64,000 nt of DNA from the NCBI RefSeq assembly GCF_927798175.1, contig NZ_CAKMMP010000020.1, forward strand, positions 1 through 64,000, given 5' to 3'. Shown in pieces: positions 46,666-55,662 of this stretch. Below the pieces are notes generated by a model, which saw only the letters and a list, made by a program, of their open reading frames with translations, made no database searches and was not told the DNA's origin. The position numbers were made by a program, and so were the translations under genes. Position 1 is the stretch's first letter, and every line of letters starts with the position of its first letter. The stretch comes from Paenibacillus sp. JJ-223. GTDB taxonomy: Bacteria; Bacillota; Bacilli; Paenibacillales; Paenibacillaceae.

Positions 46666-46679
46666 GGAATATTTGTTCC
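46666..46679. promoter_or_regulatory. LexA (DinR)-like operator at uvrB
   Basis: GGAACAAATATTCC on the minus strand, 7 of 8 core bases of the Bacillus SOS box GAAC-N4-GTTC. It begins 6 bp downstream of the uvrB -10 box, where a repressor would block transcription. Confidence 0.65.
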
Positions 46680-46685
46680 CGTTCA

Positions 46686-46714
46686 ATTATACCCTGTTGA
46701 TGCAAGCGATGCAA
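46686..46714 (-). promoter_or_regulatory. uvrB promoter
   Basis: Minus strand -35 TTGCAT (46714-46709), 17 bp, perfect -10 TATAAT (46691-46686). Confidence 0.85.
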
Positions 46715-46745
46715 ACACGAAGTGAAGACAGGAGTGGGTTATTTT

Positions 46746-47543
46746 ATGGATATTGCGACACTTATCGGTATCATTGCCGGGATTGCCGCAGTTATCAGCG
46801 GATTTCTGTGGGAAGGGGGCCAGCTATCCGGACTTTTGCAAAAAACGGCTGCATTGATCGTTTTCGGCGGTACGATCGCCGCCGTGGCCGCCAGCTTCCC
46901 TGTACATCGGCTGCGAACGATTCCTGCCGCGCTGCGCATGGCTTTCGGGCGAGGCGGCGACGAATCGAAGCAATGGGTCGACGAACTCGTGGACATGTCT
47001 ACGCTCGCCCGTCGATCAGGGGTGCTCGCACTGGAGCGCAAAGTCATGGAACATCCGAACCAATTTCTGAAAGACGGCATTCAGATGGTTGTGGACGGCA
47101 CCGACCGGGACGTCGTTCGCCAGATCATGGAACTGGAGATCGATGCCGTCGAGCAGAAGCATGAAGGCTATGCCAAAATATTCGAATCTGCCGGAGGATA
47201 TGCCCCTACCATGGGTATCATCGGCACCGTTATGGGTCTGATCCAGGTCCTGGGCAGCCTTACGGATCCAACCGGACTGGGTCCGGCCATTGCCGTTGCT
47301 TTCACCGCAACCTTGTATGGTGTAGCCAGCGCAAACTTGATCTTTTTGCCTATCGCCTCCAAAATCAGGTCCCGCAGCGCGGAAGAGATCCAGACCATGG
47401 AGGTCCTGCTTGAAGGCGTGCTTGCCATTCAGGCCGGAGAGAACCCGATGCTGGTACGCAAACGGCTGGAATCTTTCACCCTTGCCCATCGCCAGGTCAC
47501 CCGCACTACATTGAAGGAGGGGTTGGATGAGCCGGCGCAGTAG
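46746..47543 (+). CDS. motA: Flagellar motor stator protein MotA
   Basis: 265 residues, four membrane helices. It forms the ion channel with MotB and pushes the rotor. GGYAPTMGIIGTVMGLI (about 147-163) contains the conserved proline of helix 3; the cytoplasmic loop (about 55-140) is charged. ATG at 46746 has AGGAG 11 nt upstream. It overlaps motB by 17 bp. No sigma-D promoter was found; the uvrB promoter faces the other way in the same gap. Confidence 0.93.
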   Translation: MDIATLIGIIAGIAAVISGFLWEGGQLSGLLQKTAALIVFGGTIAAVAASFPVHRLRTIPAALRMAFGRGGDESKQWVDELVDMSTLARRSGVLALERKVMEHPNQFLKDGIQMVVDGTDRDVVRQIMELEIDAVEQKHEGYAKIFESAGGYAPTMGIIGTVMGLIQVLGSLTDPTGLGPAIAVAFTATLYGVASANLIFLPIASKIRSRSAEEIQTMEVLLEGVLAIQAGENPMLVRKRLESFTLAHRQVTRTTLKEGLDEPAQ

Positions 47544-48348
47544 GCGGCGGGGAAAACGCATGTCTGCCGATCATCGGGATCGGTGGATGATTACCTATGC
47601 CGACCTGATTACCCTTTTGCTGATATTCTTCGTCATCATGTACGCCATGAGCAATCTGGACACGAGCAAGTATACGGTCGTAACCCAATCGCTGCAGAGC
47701 ACGTTCAGTGAATCCCATTCCCTGCTTGAACAAGGAGAAGGCCTGGGCGGAACCGCGGGACAAGCCATTACGAAGAATCCACCGCCGTCGACGGAGGGCG
47801 AAGGAAACGGGGAAGGGCAGCAGTCGCCAGCCGATTCCGAGGAAACACCGCTTACCGAGCGGGAAGAACAATTCAGGGCTCAGGAGCAGGAATTGCAGAA
47901 CCTGTACGACGTCATTACCCAATACATCAACGAAAACAATCTTGGCGAACAAATTTTCGTCGCGGATAAGCCACAAGGCATTTCCATCACGTTAAGCGAC
48001 CGCTTTCTCTTCGATCAAGGCCAGGCCGCGCTCAAAAGCGGAGCCGCGCCAACGCTGGGCAAGCTTGCCAGCCTGTTCCAAGACCTGAGCATGACGATCA
48101 GCATCGAAGGGCACACGGACAATGTGCCGATCGGAGTCAAATCGCCGTATAAAGACAATTGGCAGCTTTCGGGGGAACGCGCTTTGTCGGTACTGAGGTT
48201 TTTCCTGGATGAAAAAAAACTGGATCCCGATCACTTCCAATATGCGGGTTACGCGGATACGCGTCCTGCCGCCGACAACGCCACCGCCGCGGGACGGCAA
48301 AAAAACCGGCGCGTGGAAATTACCGTATTGCGCCAGCTTCAGCCTTGA
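47527..48348 (+). CDS. motB: Flagellar motor stator protein MotB
   Basis: 273 residues. One membrane helix (about 22-42) with the ion-carrying Asp26 in TYADLITLLLIFFVIMY. A plug/linker rich in Gly, Pro and Glu (about 70-115) is followed by the OmpA-like peptidoglycan-binding domain (IEGHTDNVPIG near 196; NWQLSGERALSV). AAGGAGG lies inside the motA end, 6 nt before the ATG. Sequence alone does not settle whether protons or sodium drive it. Confidence 0.93.
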   Translation: MSRRSRRRGKRMSADHRDRWMITYADLITLLLIFFVIMYAMSNLDTSKYTVVTQSLQSTFSESHSLLEQGEGLGGTAGQAITKNPPPSTEGEGNGEGQQSPADSEETPLTEREEQFRAQEQELQNLYDVITQYINENNLGEQIFVADKPQGISITLSDRFLFDQGQAALKSGAAPTLGKLASLFQDLSMTISIEGHTDNVPIGVKSPYKDNWQLSGERALSVLRFFLDEKKLDPDHFQYAGYADTRPAADNATAAGRQKNRRVEITVLRQLQP

Positions 48349-48404
48349 TCCAGCCATGCCTCTCATCCAACCCAATCCCCCGCATATCTGCCAAAAAAAT
48401 ATTA

Positions 48405-48446
48405 AGCACGATCCGTTCGACAGACGAGCGGACCGTGCTTTTTTTA
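48405..48446 (+). terminator. motAB terminator
   Basis: AGCACGATCCG / CGGACCGTGCT (one mismatch) followed by TTTTTTT. Confidence 0.9.
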
Positions 48447-48497
48447 GAAAATACACCACACATGACCCACATAGTGCGCCCTTGGCTCCAAACCTCT

Positions 48498-49694
48498 TTA
48501 CGCATCTTCCCCCGTTTGGGTAGGACGAAGAATGGCAGAACCGACGGTCAGCAAAATGAGAGCCATGATTCCCAAAATCAGAAGCGGCATTCGGATGTCG
48601 GACAACGTTCCCCCTGCCGAGATCGTTTCCACGGCCTGGATCGTCCATTTCTGGGGCACAACATTCGCGATCTTCTGCATATAGTCCGGCATGATGGACA
48701 ACGGCCAGAAACATCCGCCAAGCATGCATGTCGGCGTAATAATCAAGGAATTCAGCATGCCCACGTTTTGCGATTTGCGAACCAATCCGGCAACCGTACT
48801 GGCGATCCCCATGGCTACCAGCATAAATGCCCCAAGAATAAGCACATGGGTGCCGAACGGAATTCCCGCATCATAATGTAATACCCAGCGGCTGATCGCA
48901 AGAACGAGCACGATCTGTACCAATCCGATCGCCATGCTGCCCAAAAAATTACCGACGGCAATCTCGTGTGCGCGCACGGGAGCCGTGTATACACGCGCCA
49001 TCGTCCGCTGTCTCCGGTCCTCCATAATGACGGTCACCGCACTGCTGACCAATCCCATCATGAACATGATCGTAAATCCCGTGACGTTGTTCAATCCCGG
49101 CTTTGGATAAATGCGAAGTTCTGTCGTCTCCCCGGAAATGCGGTGTTTCCCCGTTTCCGCAAGCAGTTGTTCGAATTTCCCATCCATCTCGGAAGAAGAA
49201 AGAGTTACGCTCGAACCGGCAGCTCCGTTCGCATCGTTTAACGCAGCCTGCCTTACCGCAGCAGCGGACTGGCGAAATCCCTCATCCAATCCTTCGACGG
49301 CGGCTTTGAACGCGTATGAACCTTCCGTTACTTTCAGTTCGGTCAACCGAACCGAAGTCGGTTCCCCGGCCAGCAAACGCTCGGTGTATCGGGACGGAAT
49401 AACCAGCCCTATGCTTCCTTTCTGCGACTGGATCTTTTCCTGTACCTCTGCCTCGCTGTCCATCGGCTGGAGCACATACTCCGACTTCAGCGAAAGCTCT
49501 TGAATCATCGCAGCGCCTGCAGCACCTTGATCCTCGTTGACATAAGGAATCACTTCCCGCATGTTGTCGTCGTTCCCCAAAAGGGCAACGGCTGCCGTTA
49601 CCACGACACAAGGAAGCAGAAGATACGAGAGTATGCCTCTCTTGCGTCCCAACGTGCGCCGAATCATTAACCAGGCGATATTCAGACTATTCAT
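48498..49694 (-). CDS. ABC-2 type exporter permease, second subunit
   Basis: 398 residues. One N-terminal membrane helix (about 20-40), a large external domain (about 45-200), then five helices (about 210-385), the layout of drug/peptide/lipid ABC-2 exporters (YhgE/YvfS-like). Start ATG at 49694 overlaps the previous permease stop (ATGAATAG), so both are co-translated. It is last in a three-gene ABC unit divergent from a two-component system. Confidence 0.86.
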   Translation of the reverse strand: MNSLNIAWLMIRRTLGRKRGILSYLLLPCVVVTAAVALLGNDDNMREVIPYVNEDQGAAGAAMIQELSLKSEYVLQPMDSEAEVQEKIQSQKGSIGLVIPSRYTERLLAGEPTSVRLTELKVTEGSYAFKAAVEGLDEGFRQSAAAVRQAALNDANGAAGSSVTLSSSEMDGKFEQLLAETGKHRISGETTELRIYPKPGLNNVTGFTIMFMMGLVSSAVTVIMEDRRQRTMARVYTAPVRAHEIAVGNFLGSMAIGLVQIVLVLAISRWVLHYDAGIPFGTHVLILGAFMLVAMGIASTVAGLVRKSQNVGMLNSLIITPTCMLGGCFWPLSIMPDYMQKIANVVPQKWTIQAVETISAGGTLSDIRMPLLILGIMALILLTVGSAILRPTQTGEDA

Positions 49695-50877
49695 GACGGC
49701 CACCCGCCTTTCCATAGATCAATACTGCGGCTGCCAACAGCACCGCGCACACCGTGCCAAGCATCGTGATATTGTGCAGGATTTCCTGTATGGGAGCGTT
49801 CAGCATCATGGCCAGAAAGCTTTGAAGGGCCCAATGATTGACGGTAAATTCGCTTATTCGCTGTACGAACTCCACGGGAATCGGGGTAAATCCTCCGCTC
49901 ACAAACGTCATCGCAATAATGACGGTCTGCAGGGCGGCATTGGCTGCGGGGGCGCTTTTGAACAATGCGGATAAAATGACGCCGAGCACCATCGATGCCA
50001 CCGTAATCAGCAAACACACGAGGACGACCAGCATAGGGTGCATTCCCCAATTCACGTCATACAGCCAATACGTCATCAGCACGATGACCATGCCCTGCAT
50101 GAACGCAAGCAGGCTGCTTCCGGCGATTTTGCCCGCAAAGATTTCAGAGCTGCGGAGGGGAGCTGCCTGCAAACGAAGCAAGGTGTTCCGGCTCTTCTCT
50201 CCGGAAATGCTGTTAATGGCCGTCATGCCCGAATACAGCATAAACATCGCCAGCATGGATGCCGCATAATATTGGGAGGCGCTGTATGTGCCGCCGCCAT
50301 TTCCCGGATGGCTGACCTCTACAGAGGGGGTCTGTCCCGAATGATCCCCGGCTTGCTGCCGGTTGACTGATGCAGCCGCCGCATCCGGTCCAAGCACTTT
50401 GGCGACGGCCGCCTGCCGGTTCAATTCGTCCGCAAATCGGGAAAATACGGTTTCCCCCAGGGCGTTCTTCACGCTATCTTTTCCCGGAATCCAAGTCATT
50501 GTGGCCTGTTCCCCCTGCGTGGCGAGCTTTTCCAAACCGGCAGGAACGACTATCGCAAAATCGAGTTCCCCGTCCCGAAGTGCACGAACGGCTGCCTCTT
50601 GGGTGGCCATGGACTGTGGTTTGACCATGCCAGCCACTGCCGGAGTGGCCACAAAAGCATTCAGCGCCTGGCTGATCGTGCCGTCCGGTTCGTGCAGGAC
50701 CAAGCCTACGCGCACCGGATCGATATGATCGACTTCTTCCGAGCCCATCGTACCCGAGAGAGCCGCGCCCAAAATGAAAATCAGCAGCAACGGCAAGATG
50801 AACAGATTGATGAGCACCGAGCGCATGCGTAAAATGCGCTGCAGTTCAAAGATGCAAATATGCCATACTTTTACCAT
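49687..50877 (-). CDS. ABC-2 type exporter permease, first subunit
   Basis: 396 residues, same topology as its neighbour: N-terminal helix (about 18-40), external domain (about 45-205), five or six C-terminal helices. It likely forms a heterodimeric channel with that protein. ATG at 50877 has AGGAGG 7 nt upstream and lies 11 bp after the ATPase stop. Confidence 0.86.
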   Translation of the reverse strand: MVKVWHICIFELQRILRMRSVLINLFILPLLLIFILGAALSGTMGSEEVDHIDPVRVGLVLHEPDGTISQALNAFVATPAVAGMVKPQSMATQEAAVRALRDGELDFAIVVPAGLEKLATQGEQATMTWIPGKDSVKNALGETVFSRFADELNRQAAVAKVLGPDAAAASVNRQQAGDHSGQTPSVEVSHPGNGGGTYSASQYYAASMLAMFMLYSGMTAINSISGEKSRNTLLRLQAAPLRSSEIFAGKIAGSSLLAFMQGMVIVLMTYWLYDVNWGMHPMLVVLVCLLITVASMVLGVILSALFKSAPAANAALQTVIIAMTFVSGGFTPIPVEFVQRISEFTVNHWALQSFLAMMLNAPIQEILHNITMLGTVCAVLLAAAVLIYGKAGGRHE

Positions 50878-50888
50878 CTGTTCCCCTC

Positions 50889-51824
50889 CTAGTCCCGCAG
50901 CGTGCGTCCGGTGAGATGGAGGAACAGCGTTTCTAAGCTCGGCTCTTCCACCTTCAGCGACTGAATGGAAATATCGTGTTTGCTGCAAATGAACAGCATA
51001 TCCTGCAAATCCTGCTGTGCCGAAGGCAGCGTGATGACGAGTTCATGGCCTGCGCATTCCACCGCGTGCACGCGGGGATGAAGCCTGATCTCTTCCACGG
51101 CAGCGTCCGTGATGCCGGACGTGGCCAGCACGATTTTTTCCTCGGAAGCCACCCGTTCCCTCAGCTCAGCCTCGGTCCCGCACGCAATGACATGCCCCTG
51201 GTCCATAATGGCCACCCTGTCGCTGATCGCCGCCACTTCCTCCATGTAGTGACTGGTATATATAACGGTCGATCCCATATCGTTCAACGTTCGTACCGAC
51301 TCCAGTATGTGGTTCCGCGATTGCGGATCGATTCCTACCGTAGGTTCGTCCATAATAATGACATCCGGTCGGTGCATAATGGCACAAGCAATGTTAAGCC
51401 TGCGCTTCATTCCACCGGAAAACGTGGACGGAGCATCTTTTGCTTTGTCCTGCAGGCCGACGAATTCCAGCGACTCCTGCACCCGTTCCTTGAGCAGATG
51501 GCCCCGCAAGCCGTACAGGCGAGCAAAAAAAGTGACGTTTTCAGCCGCGCTCATCGATTCGTACAACGCCAGGTCCTGCGGCACGAGCCCAAGTCTGCGT
51601 TTGACTTCTAGCGGCTTTTCTTTGACAGATATGCCGTCCAGCCGGATATCCCCCTGGTCTATTTTGAGCAGCCCGGCAATCATGCTGATGGTTGTGCTTT
51701 TCCCTGCCCCGTTCGGACCGAGCAATCCGAAGATTTCGCCCTTTCCGATGCTCAGATTCAGATGGTCTACGGACAGCTTGCTGCCATACCGTTTAACTAC
51801 GTTTTCGATTTCGAGTATGCCCAT
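50889..51824 (-). CDS. ABC exporter ATPase
   Basis: 311 residues. Walker A GPNGAGKST (about 35-43), signature FSGGMKRR near 134, Walker B DVIIMDEPTVGID near 157. The C-terminal ~80 residues are the extension seen in multidrug/antibiotic exporter ATPases (DrrA/CcmA type). First gene of the unit; GAGGAG precedes ATG. The adjacent two-component genes suggest induction by an envelope or antibiotic signal, as in B. subtilis yvfRS/yvfTU. Confidence 0.92.
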   Translation of the reverse strand: MGILEIENVVKRYGSKLSVDHLNLSIGKGEIFGLLGPNGAGKSTTISMIAGLLKIDQGDIRLDGISVKEKPLEVKRRLGLVPQDLALYESMSAAENVTFFARLYGLRGHLLKERVQESLEFVGLQDKAKDAPSTFSGGMKRRLNIACAIMHRPDVIIMDEPTVGIDPQSRNHILESVRTLNDMGSTVIYTSHYMEEVAAISDRVAIMDQGHVIACGTEAELRERVASEEKIVLATSGITDAAVEEIRLHPRVHAVECAGHELVITLPSAQQDLQDMLFICSKHDISIQSLKVEEPSLETLFLHLTGRTLRD

Positions 51825-51930
51825 GCATCACACGCTCCTCTTGTCTCCGGCTTGTCGCGTCCGGTCCTTATAGTAGTATCATAACGAACAATAGGCTGGA
51901 TTGGAGGTACGAAAGGTCATGAAACGAAGG

Positions 51931-51942
51931 TGACTTAAGTCA
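51931..51942. promoter_or_regulatory. Perfect palindrome TGACTTAAGTCA between the ABC and two-component genes
   Basis: It lies 24 bp upstream of the extended -10 of the kinase gene and about 105 bp upstream of the ABC ATPase gene. NarL-type regulators bind such short palindromes, so it is a likely site for the adjacent response regulator. Confidence 0.55.
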
Positions 51943-51965
51943 TCTCCTGAACCCAAAACGTCCTA

Positions 51966-51974
51966 TGGTATAAT
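51966..51974 (+). promoter_or_regulatory. Extended -10 promoter of the two-component genes
   Basis: TGGTATAAT: TG extension plus perfect TATAAT, about 70 bp before the kinase start. No strong -35, as expected for an activated promoter. Confidence 0.7.
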
Positions 51975-52046
51975 GGCAGAGAAACGAATTCGGCAAAGCC
52001 TGCCTGTGGTTTAACCCATTTTTGTATAAAAGGATGACGCTGCCTT

Positions 52047-53336
52047 ATGCCGATACGTGCCCTGCAATACGGTTTGATCATGATCCCCGCGCTGCTGTAC
52101 ATGCTGAAGCTCCCCCTCCACGATGAAGGAGCCTATACGCTGAATATTCTTATCGGGCTTGGCATTGCAGTATGGAGAGATTTCACGGGCATGCGTACCT
52201 GGAGACCTCTGCTTCTTTTCGCGGAAATGCTCTGGACCTGCTGGCTCATCGCCCTATACGGCCCCTGGATGATCCTTATTTCACTATCGGTGCTGTACGT
52301 ATATATGTATACTCTGGAGAAAAACCAACGCTGGTTGATGCTGGGACTGCAACTTCTGGCCACCAATGCTGCCCTGTACTTTCACTACGCTCCCGGTGCG
52401 TTGTCGCCCTGGCTGCATGCCATCCACACCGGGACGAGCGATGCCTTTCTGGACGAAGCGGCGGGACGAATCATCTGCAACTTGATGCTGCTTATTACGG
52501 CAACCCTTTCCTGGCAAGGTTCAAAAACCGCGAGCAGCCGCGAACAGCTGGAACAGGTATATGACGCCCTCCGCAAAAAGCATTACGAACTGCAGGATGC
52601 GCGGGCACAACTGCTTGCGTTCGCAAAACAATTGGAGGATGCCGCCCAGGCAGAGGAACGGACCCGCATTTCCAGACAACTGCACGACGATATCGGCCAT
52701 CGTCTGATTCGAGCCAAAATGATGTCCGAAGCAGCCATCGTCACGTTGCCGGCCAAGCCCGAGCAAGGTTTGGAGATGGTGAAACAGATCCGCGACCAGT
52801 TGTCTGCCACGATGGACGATATGCGTTCCACGCTTCATAAACTTCGTCCTGCCACCCATTTGACCGAGGCTTATGCACTGGATCGGCTGCTTGAAGATGT
52901 TGGGCGTGAAACCGGCGTAAAAACCGTTTACCGCGTCACGGGTGAAGTGGTGCCGCTCTATCCAAGCTTGCAGATCGTATTGTACAAAAACGCCAAAGAG
53001 GCCCTGACCAATGCGCTGAGGCATGGGAAGGCCGGCAGTATCGATATTGAACTGCACTATTCGGCGCATGAGATATGCATGGTTGTCAGCAATGACGGCC
53101 ACGCAGGCATATGTCCGCAATCCGACAACCTGCAGCGCGAGGATTCATCGCTCGAAAAGGCGCCGCCATCCCCCTCCGGCCCGAATGGCAAAACAACGCT
53201 TGCCAGCACCGGACTTGGCGTAGAAGGGATGCGCGTTCGCACAGAGCTTGTAGGCGGCGAACTGGAAATCCAGCCGGCATATCCGTATACCGTAATCACC
53301 CGCCTGCCTATCGCCCGCAAAGCTGACATGATCTGA
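52047..53336 (+). CDS. Sensor histidine kinase, NarL-partner (HisKA_3) type
   Basis: 429 residues. Five or six N-terminal membrane helices (about 5-155) with almost no external loops, as in intramembrane-sensing kinases. Coiled coil (about 163-205), then HisKA_3 with the phospho-site His213 (ISRQLHDDIGHRL), and an ATPase domain with NAKEALTNALRHG and GLGVEGM. AAGGATG precedes ATG. The response regulator gene follows after 16 bp, and the divergent ABC exporter is the likely target. Confidence 0.9.
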   Translation: MPIRALQYGLIMIPALLYMLKLPLHDEGAYTLNILIGLGIAVWRDFTGMRTWRPLLLFAEMLWTCWLIALYGPWMILISLSVLYVYMYTLEKNQRWLMLGLQLLATNAALYFHYAPGALSPWLHAIHTGTSDAFLDEAAGRIICNLMLLITATLSWQGSKTASSREQLEQVYDALRKKHYELQDARAQLLAFAKQLEDAAQAEERTRISRQLHDDIGHRLIRAKMMSEAAIVTLPAKPEQGLEMVKQIRDQLSATMDDMRSTLHKLRPATHLTEAYALDRLLEDVGRETGVKTVYRVTGEVVPLYPSLQIVLYKNAKEALTNALRHGKAGSIDIELHYSAHEICMVVSNDGHAGICPQSDNLQREDSSLEKAPPSPSGPNGKTTLASTGLGVEGMRVRTELVGGELEIQPAYPYTVITRLPIARKADMI

Positions 53337-53352
53337 AGAAGGAAGTGACCCC

Positions 53353-54015
53353 GTGCAAGAAAACACCCAGAACCCGCCCATCCGCCTTATCCTCGTTGAT
53401 GACGATGCATTCATTCGCGAAAGCCTCAACGTATTGATCGGCCTGGACCCTGCCATTAACGTGATCGGAACCGCCTCCAATGGTAAGGAAGCCATGGCGC
53501 TGCTTCAAGCGGGAAACGAGGCTGACGTCGTGCTGATGGACATTCGAATGCCGGAATGTGACGGCGTTGAAGGTACGCGGCTAATCAAACAGGCCTCCCC
53601 CTCAGTGAAAGTATTGATGCTAACCACATTCGACGATGACGAATACATCATCAAAGCATTGCAGCATGGGGCCAGCGGATATTTGCTCAAAAACGTGCCG
53701 CCTGACCGTATTATCGAAGGCATCAAAACCGTGCATCGCGGCGACATGCTCATTCACCCGGATATCGCCCGCAAACTGGCGGGACTCCTGCGTCCAGCGG
53801 CTTCCCCTCCGGCGCATGAGAAGGTCGAATCCTTCGGCCTCACGCGCATGGAACAGGCCGTGGCGGAAGCCATTTCCGAGGGACTTTCCAACAAGGAGAT
53901 CGCGGCCAAGCTGTTCCTGAGCGAGGGTACGGTCAAAAATTACGTTACCGACATTCTCGGCAAGTTGAACTTGCGAGACCGTACGCAAATCGCCATCTTT
54001 ATGCTCAAAACATGA
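53353..54015 (+). CDS. Response regulator, NarL/FixJ family
   Basis: 220 residues. Receiver domain with phospho-site Asp63 (LMDIRMP) and the DDD acidic cluster at 17-19; C-terminal LuxR-type helix-turn-helix (about 152-210, GLSNKEIAAKLFLSEGTVKNY). Starts at GTG with GGAAGTGA 4 nt upstream. It probably activates the divergent ABC operon through the palindrome at 51931 (inference). Confidence 0.92.
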   Translation: MQENTQNPPIRLILVDDDAFIRESLNVLIGLDPAINVIGTASNGKEAMALLQAGNEADVVLMDIRMPECDGVEGTRLIKQASPSVKVLMLTTFDDDEYIIKALQHGASGYLLKNVPPDRIIEGIKTVHRGDMLIHPDIARKLAGLLRPAASPPAHEKVESFGLTRMEQAVAEAISEGLSNKEIAAKLFLSEGTVKNYVTDILGKLNLRDRTQIAIFMLKT

Positions 54016-54039
54016 GAAGGTATCGTTCCGGCTCCAATT

Positions 54040-54090
54040 AAAAAAGGTATTCCACACCTGACCCTCAGGAGCGGAATACCCTTTTTTCTT
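54040..54090. terminator. Bidirectional terminator
   Basis: GGTATTCC / GGAATACC with A runs before and T runs after (TTTTTT both ways). It serves the response regulator gene and the convergent minJ-like gene. Confidence 0.85.
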
Positions 54091-54147
54091 TCAACGCCTA
54101 TCCCGTTCAAACACCAACGCAGCGCTTCTTGAATCGCAGCGCACGCA

Positions 54148-55482
54148 TCACATTTCGGCCGACTTTTGCTCCCCTGCAGGGACTGCAGGCGGTGCCTCAA
54201 GCGCCAGCGGCGCACGGGCCTCGCGCAGGTCCTTCCGCCGGGCAAACAGCTTAAGGCTCGCCAAATGAACGAGATTGGCCGGACGCATTCGAATGGCCCA
54301 CGTCTCTTCATTGTTGGGTGCGAAGATCACGCCGAGCTGATGATGCTCCCCTTCATAAATGGCCCGCTGCAGAAACTTGCTCTCTCCCTGCCGATTGCGT
54401 ACCTCCAGTTTGCAAAAAGCCGGGTTCATGCGCAGCGAGCGATGCAGCTCCTCCGGGGAATGCACCAAAACGCCATTGGCCTTGTAAACCGTCTCGCCGA
54501 CTTCAATACCCAGCTCTTCTGCAGGGCTGTCCGGAATGACGCCCAGCACCTTCAAACCGTGTTCGGGATGAACGAATGCAGGACTGCTCATGTTTTCCTC
54601 ATACCCGCTGTACCAGACCAGAAATTCATGTCCAGCAAAGGCCGCAAGGGCGGCTACCAAGACAAGCGGCGACCACCATGCCGCCAGGACAGCCAGAACC
54701 AGCAATCCTGCCCCGTAATACATCAAACGTTTGGAAGAAAGCCGGGCCTTCTGTTCAGGGAGCATGCTCTGCGTGACTTCGCTAAAGCCGATCAGCACCG
54801 GCAGCGCCATCAGCGCATAAGCGCCTCCCCCGTGCAGCAATGGCGACCATGCAAGCTCAGCGCCGCTTCCCCCAACCGGAACCAAAATAAGAAGGGGGAT
54901 CGGCCACAGATGGTGAAGCTGATAACCTCCCACCAATTTCCCTCGTTTTCCTTCGAACAGCAGCGGGGAAGACAACGCCACGCCTTGCATGCGCACGAGC
55001 ATCGCCTCGCCCAAATGCAGCAGGGCGGCAAGCACCAGCAGGGCAGGCATGTCCAATGCCCGCAGCGTATCCATGGCACTGCCCAGCCAGCCTGAAGGCT
55101 GCCAGCCCGGCGCCAGATTCAACCCGAATTGCAGCACGCCCAGCAAACCTGCCGCGTACGCGATGCATAAATACCGTACCCGGAACAACGCCAGAAATAA
55201 CGCTGCCCCCCAGAGCCAAACGAGACTGCCCCATGTGAAATGCGAACCGATGAACAAAGACAATAAGGACACGATGATACCAATCATGAATCCACCCAAT
55301 ACGGATCGGATCGTCTGGATCATTGAACTTTGCAAGCGGACGTGAAACAATTTGCGTTCCTGCAGCAATTGGCGTTGATACATGAGCGCAACCAAAATGA
55401 TTCCTATGTAATAAAACGGCTGAACGATCATTTTTAGCATTGCTTCTCCGATCGCAGCCAGCCATGGCCAAGCCCATTCCAT
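54148..55482 (-). CDS. minJ: MinJ-like polytopic PDZ protein
   Basis: 444 residues. About eight membrane helices (about 15-310) followed by a PDZ domain (about 325-400; VLGVIPDSPAEELGIEVGETV) and a Pro/Ala-rich tail. In B. subtilis, MinJ links DivIVA to MinD at the septum and poles; it is also needed for swarming and lies near ctpB and ftsEX, as here. Identity rests on architecture and synteny. GAGGAG is 12 nt before ATG. It is separated from ctp by a terminator, so it has its own promoter, not identified. Confidence 0.75.
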   Translation of the reverse strand: MEWAWPWLAAIGEAMLKMIVQPFYYIGIILVALMYQRQLLQERKLFHVRLQSSMIQTIRSVLGGFMIGIIVSLLSLFIGSHFTWGSLVWLWGAALFLALFRVRYLCIAYAAGLLGVLQFGLNLAPGWQPSGWLGSAMDTLRALDMPALLVLAALLHLGEAMLVRMQGVALSSPLLFEGKRGKLVGGYQLHHLWPIPLLILVPVGGSGAELAWSPLLHGGGAYALMALPVLIGFSEVTQSMLPEQKARLSSKRLMYYGAGLLVLAVLAAWWSPLVLVAALAAFAGHEFLVWYSGYEENMSSPAFVHPEHGLKVLGVIPDSPAEELGIEVGETVYKANGVLVHSPEELHRSLRMNPAFCKLEVRNRQGESKFLQRAIYEGEHHQLGVIFAPNNEETWAIRMRPANLVHLASLKLFARRKDLREARAPLALEAPPAVPAGEQKSAEM

Positions 55483-55633
55483 GATGAATGATCACTCCTC
55501 TCTTGCATCCCGTTGGAAAAACAGCCCTGCGCATTCAAAGAAAGACAGGCAACACGCTCTGGCAGATGTTTAGCGGCGTTCATCGAAACCTTCGTTTTCG
55601 CAAGGGCCGTATAATGGAGGCGGAGACATCCCA

Positions 55634-55662
55634 GAAAAAAAGAAGGCTGAAATCAGCCTTCT
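55634..55662 (-). terminator. Terminator of the ctp gene
   Basis: Minus strand AGAAGGCTGA-TT-TCAGCCTTCT followed by TTTTTTT, directly after the stop codon. Confidence 0.92.

Noticed and set aside
46600..46745. Sigma-D (flagellar) promoter for motAB
   Set aside because: No TAAA-N15-GCCGATAA-like sequence found before motA.
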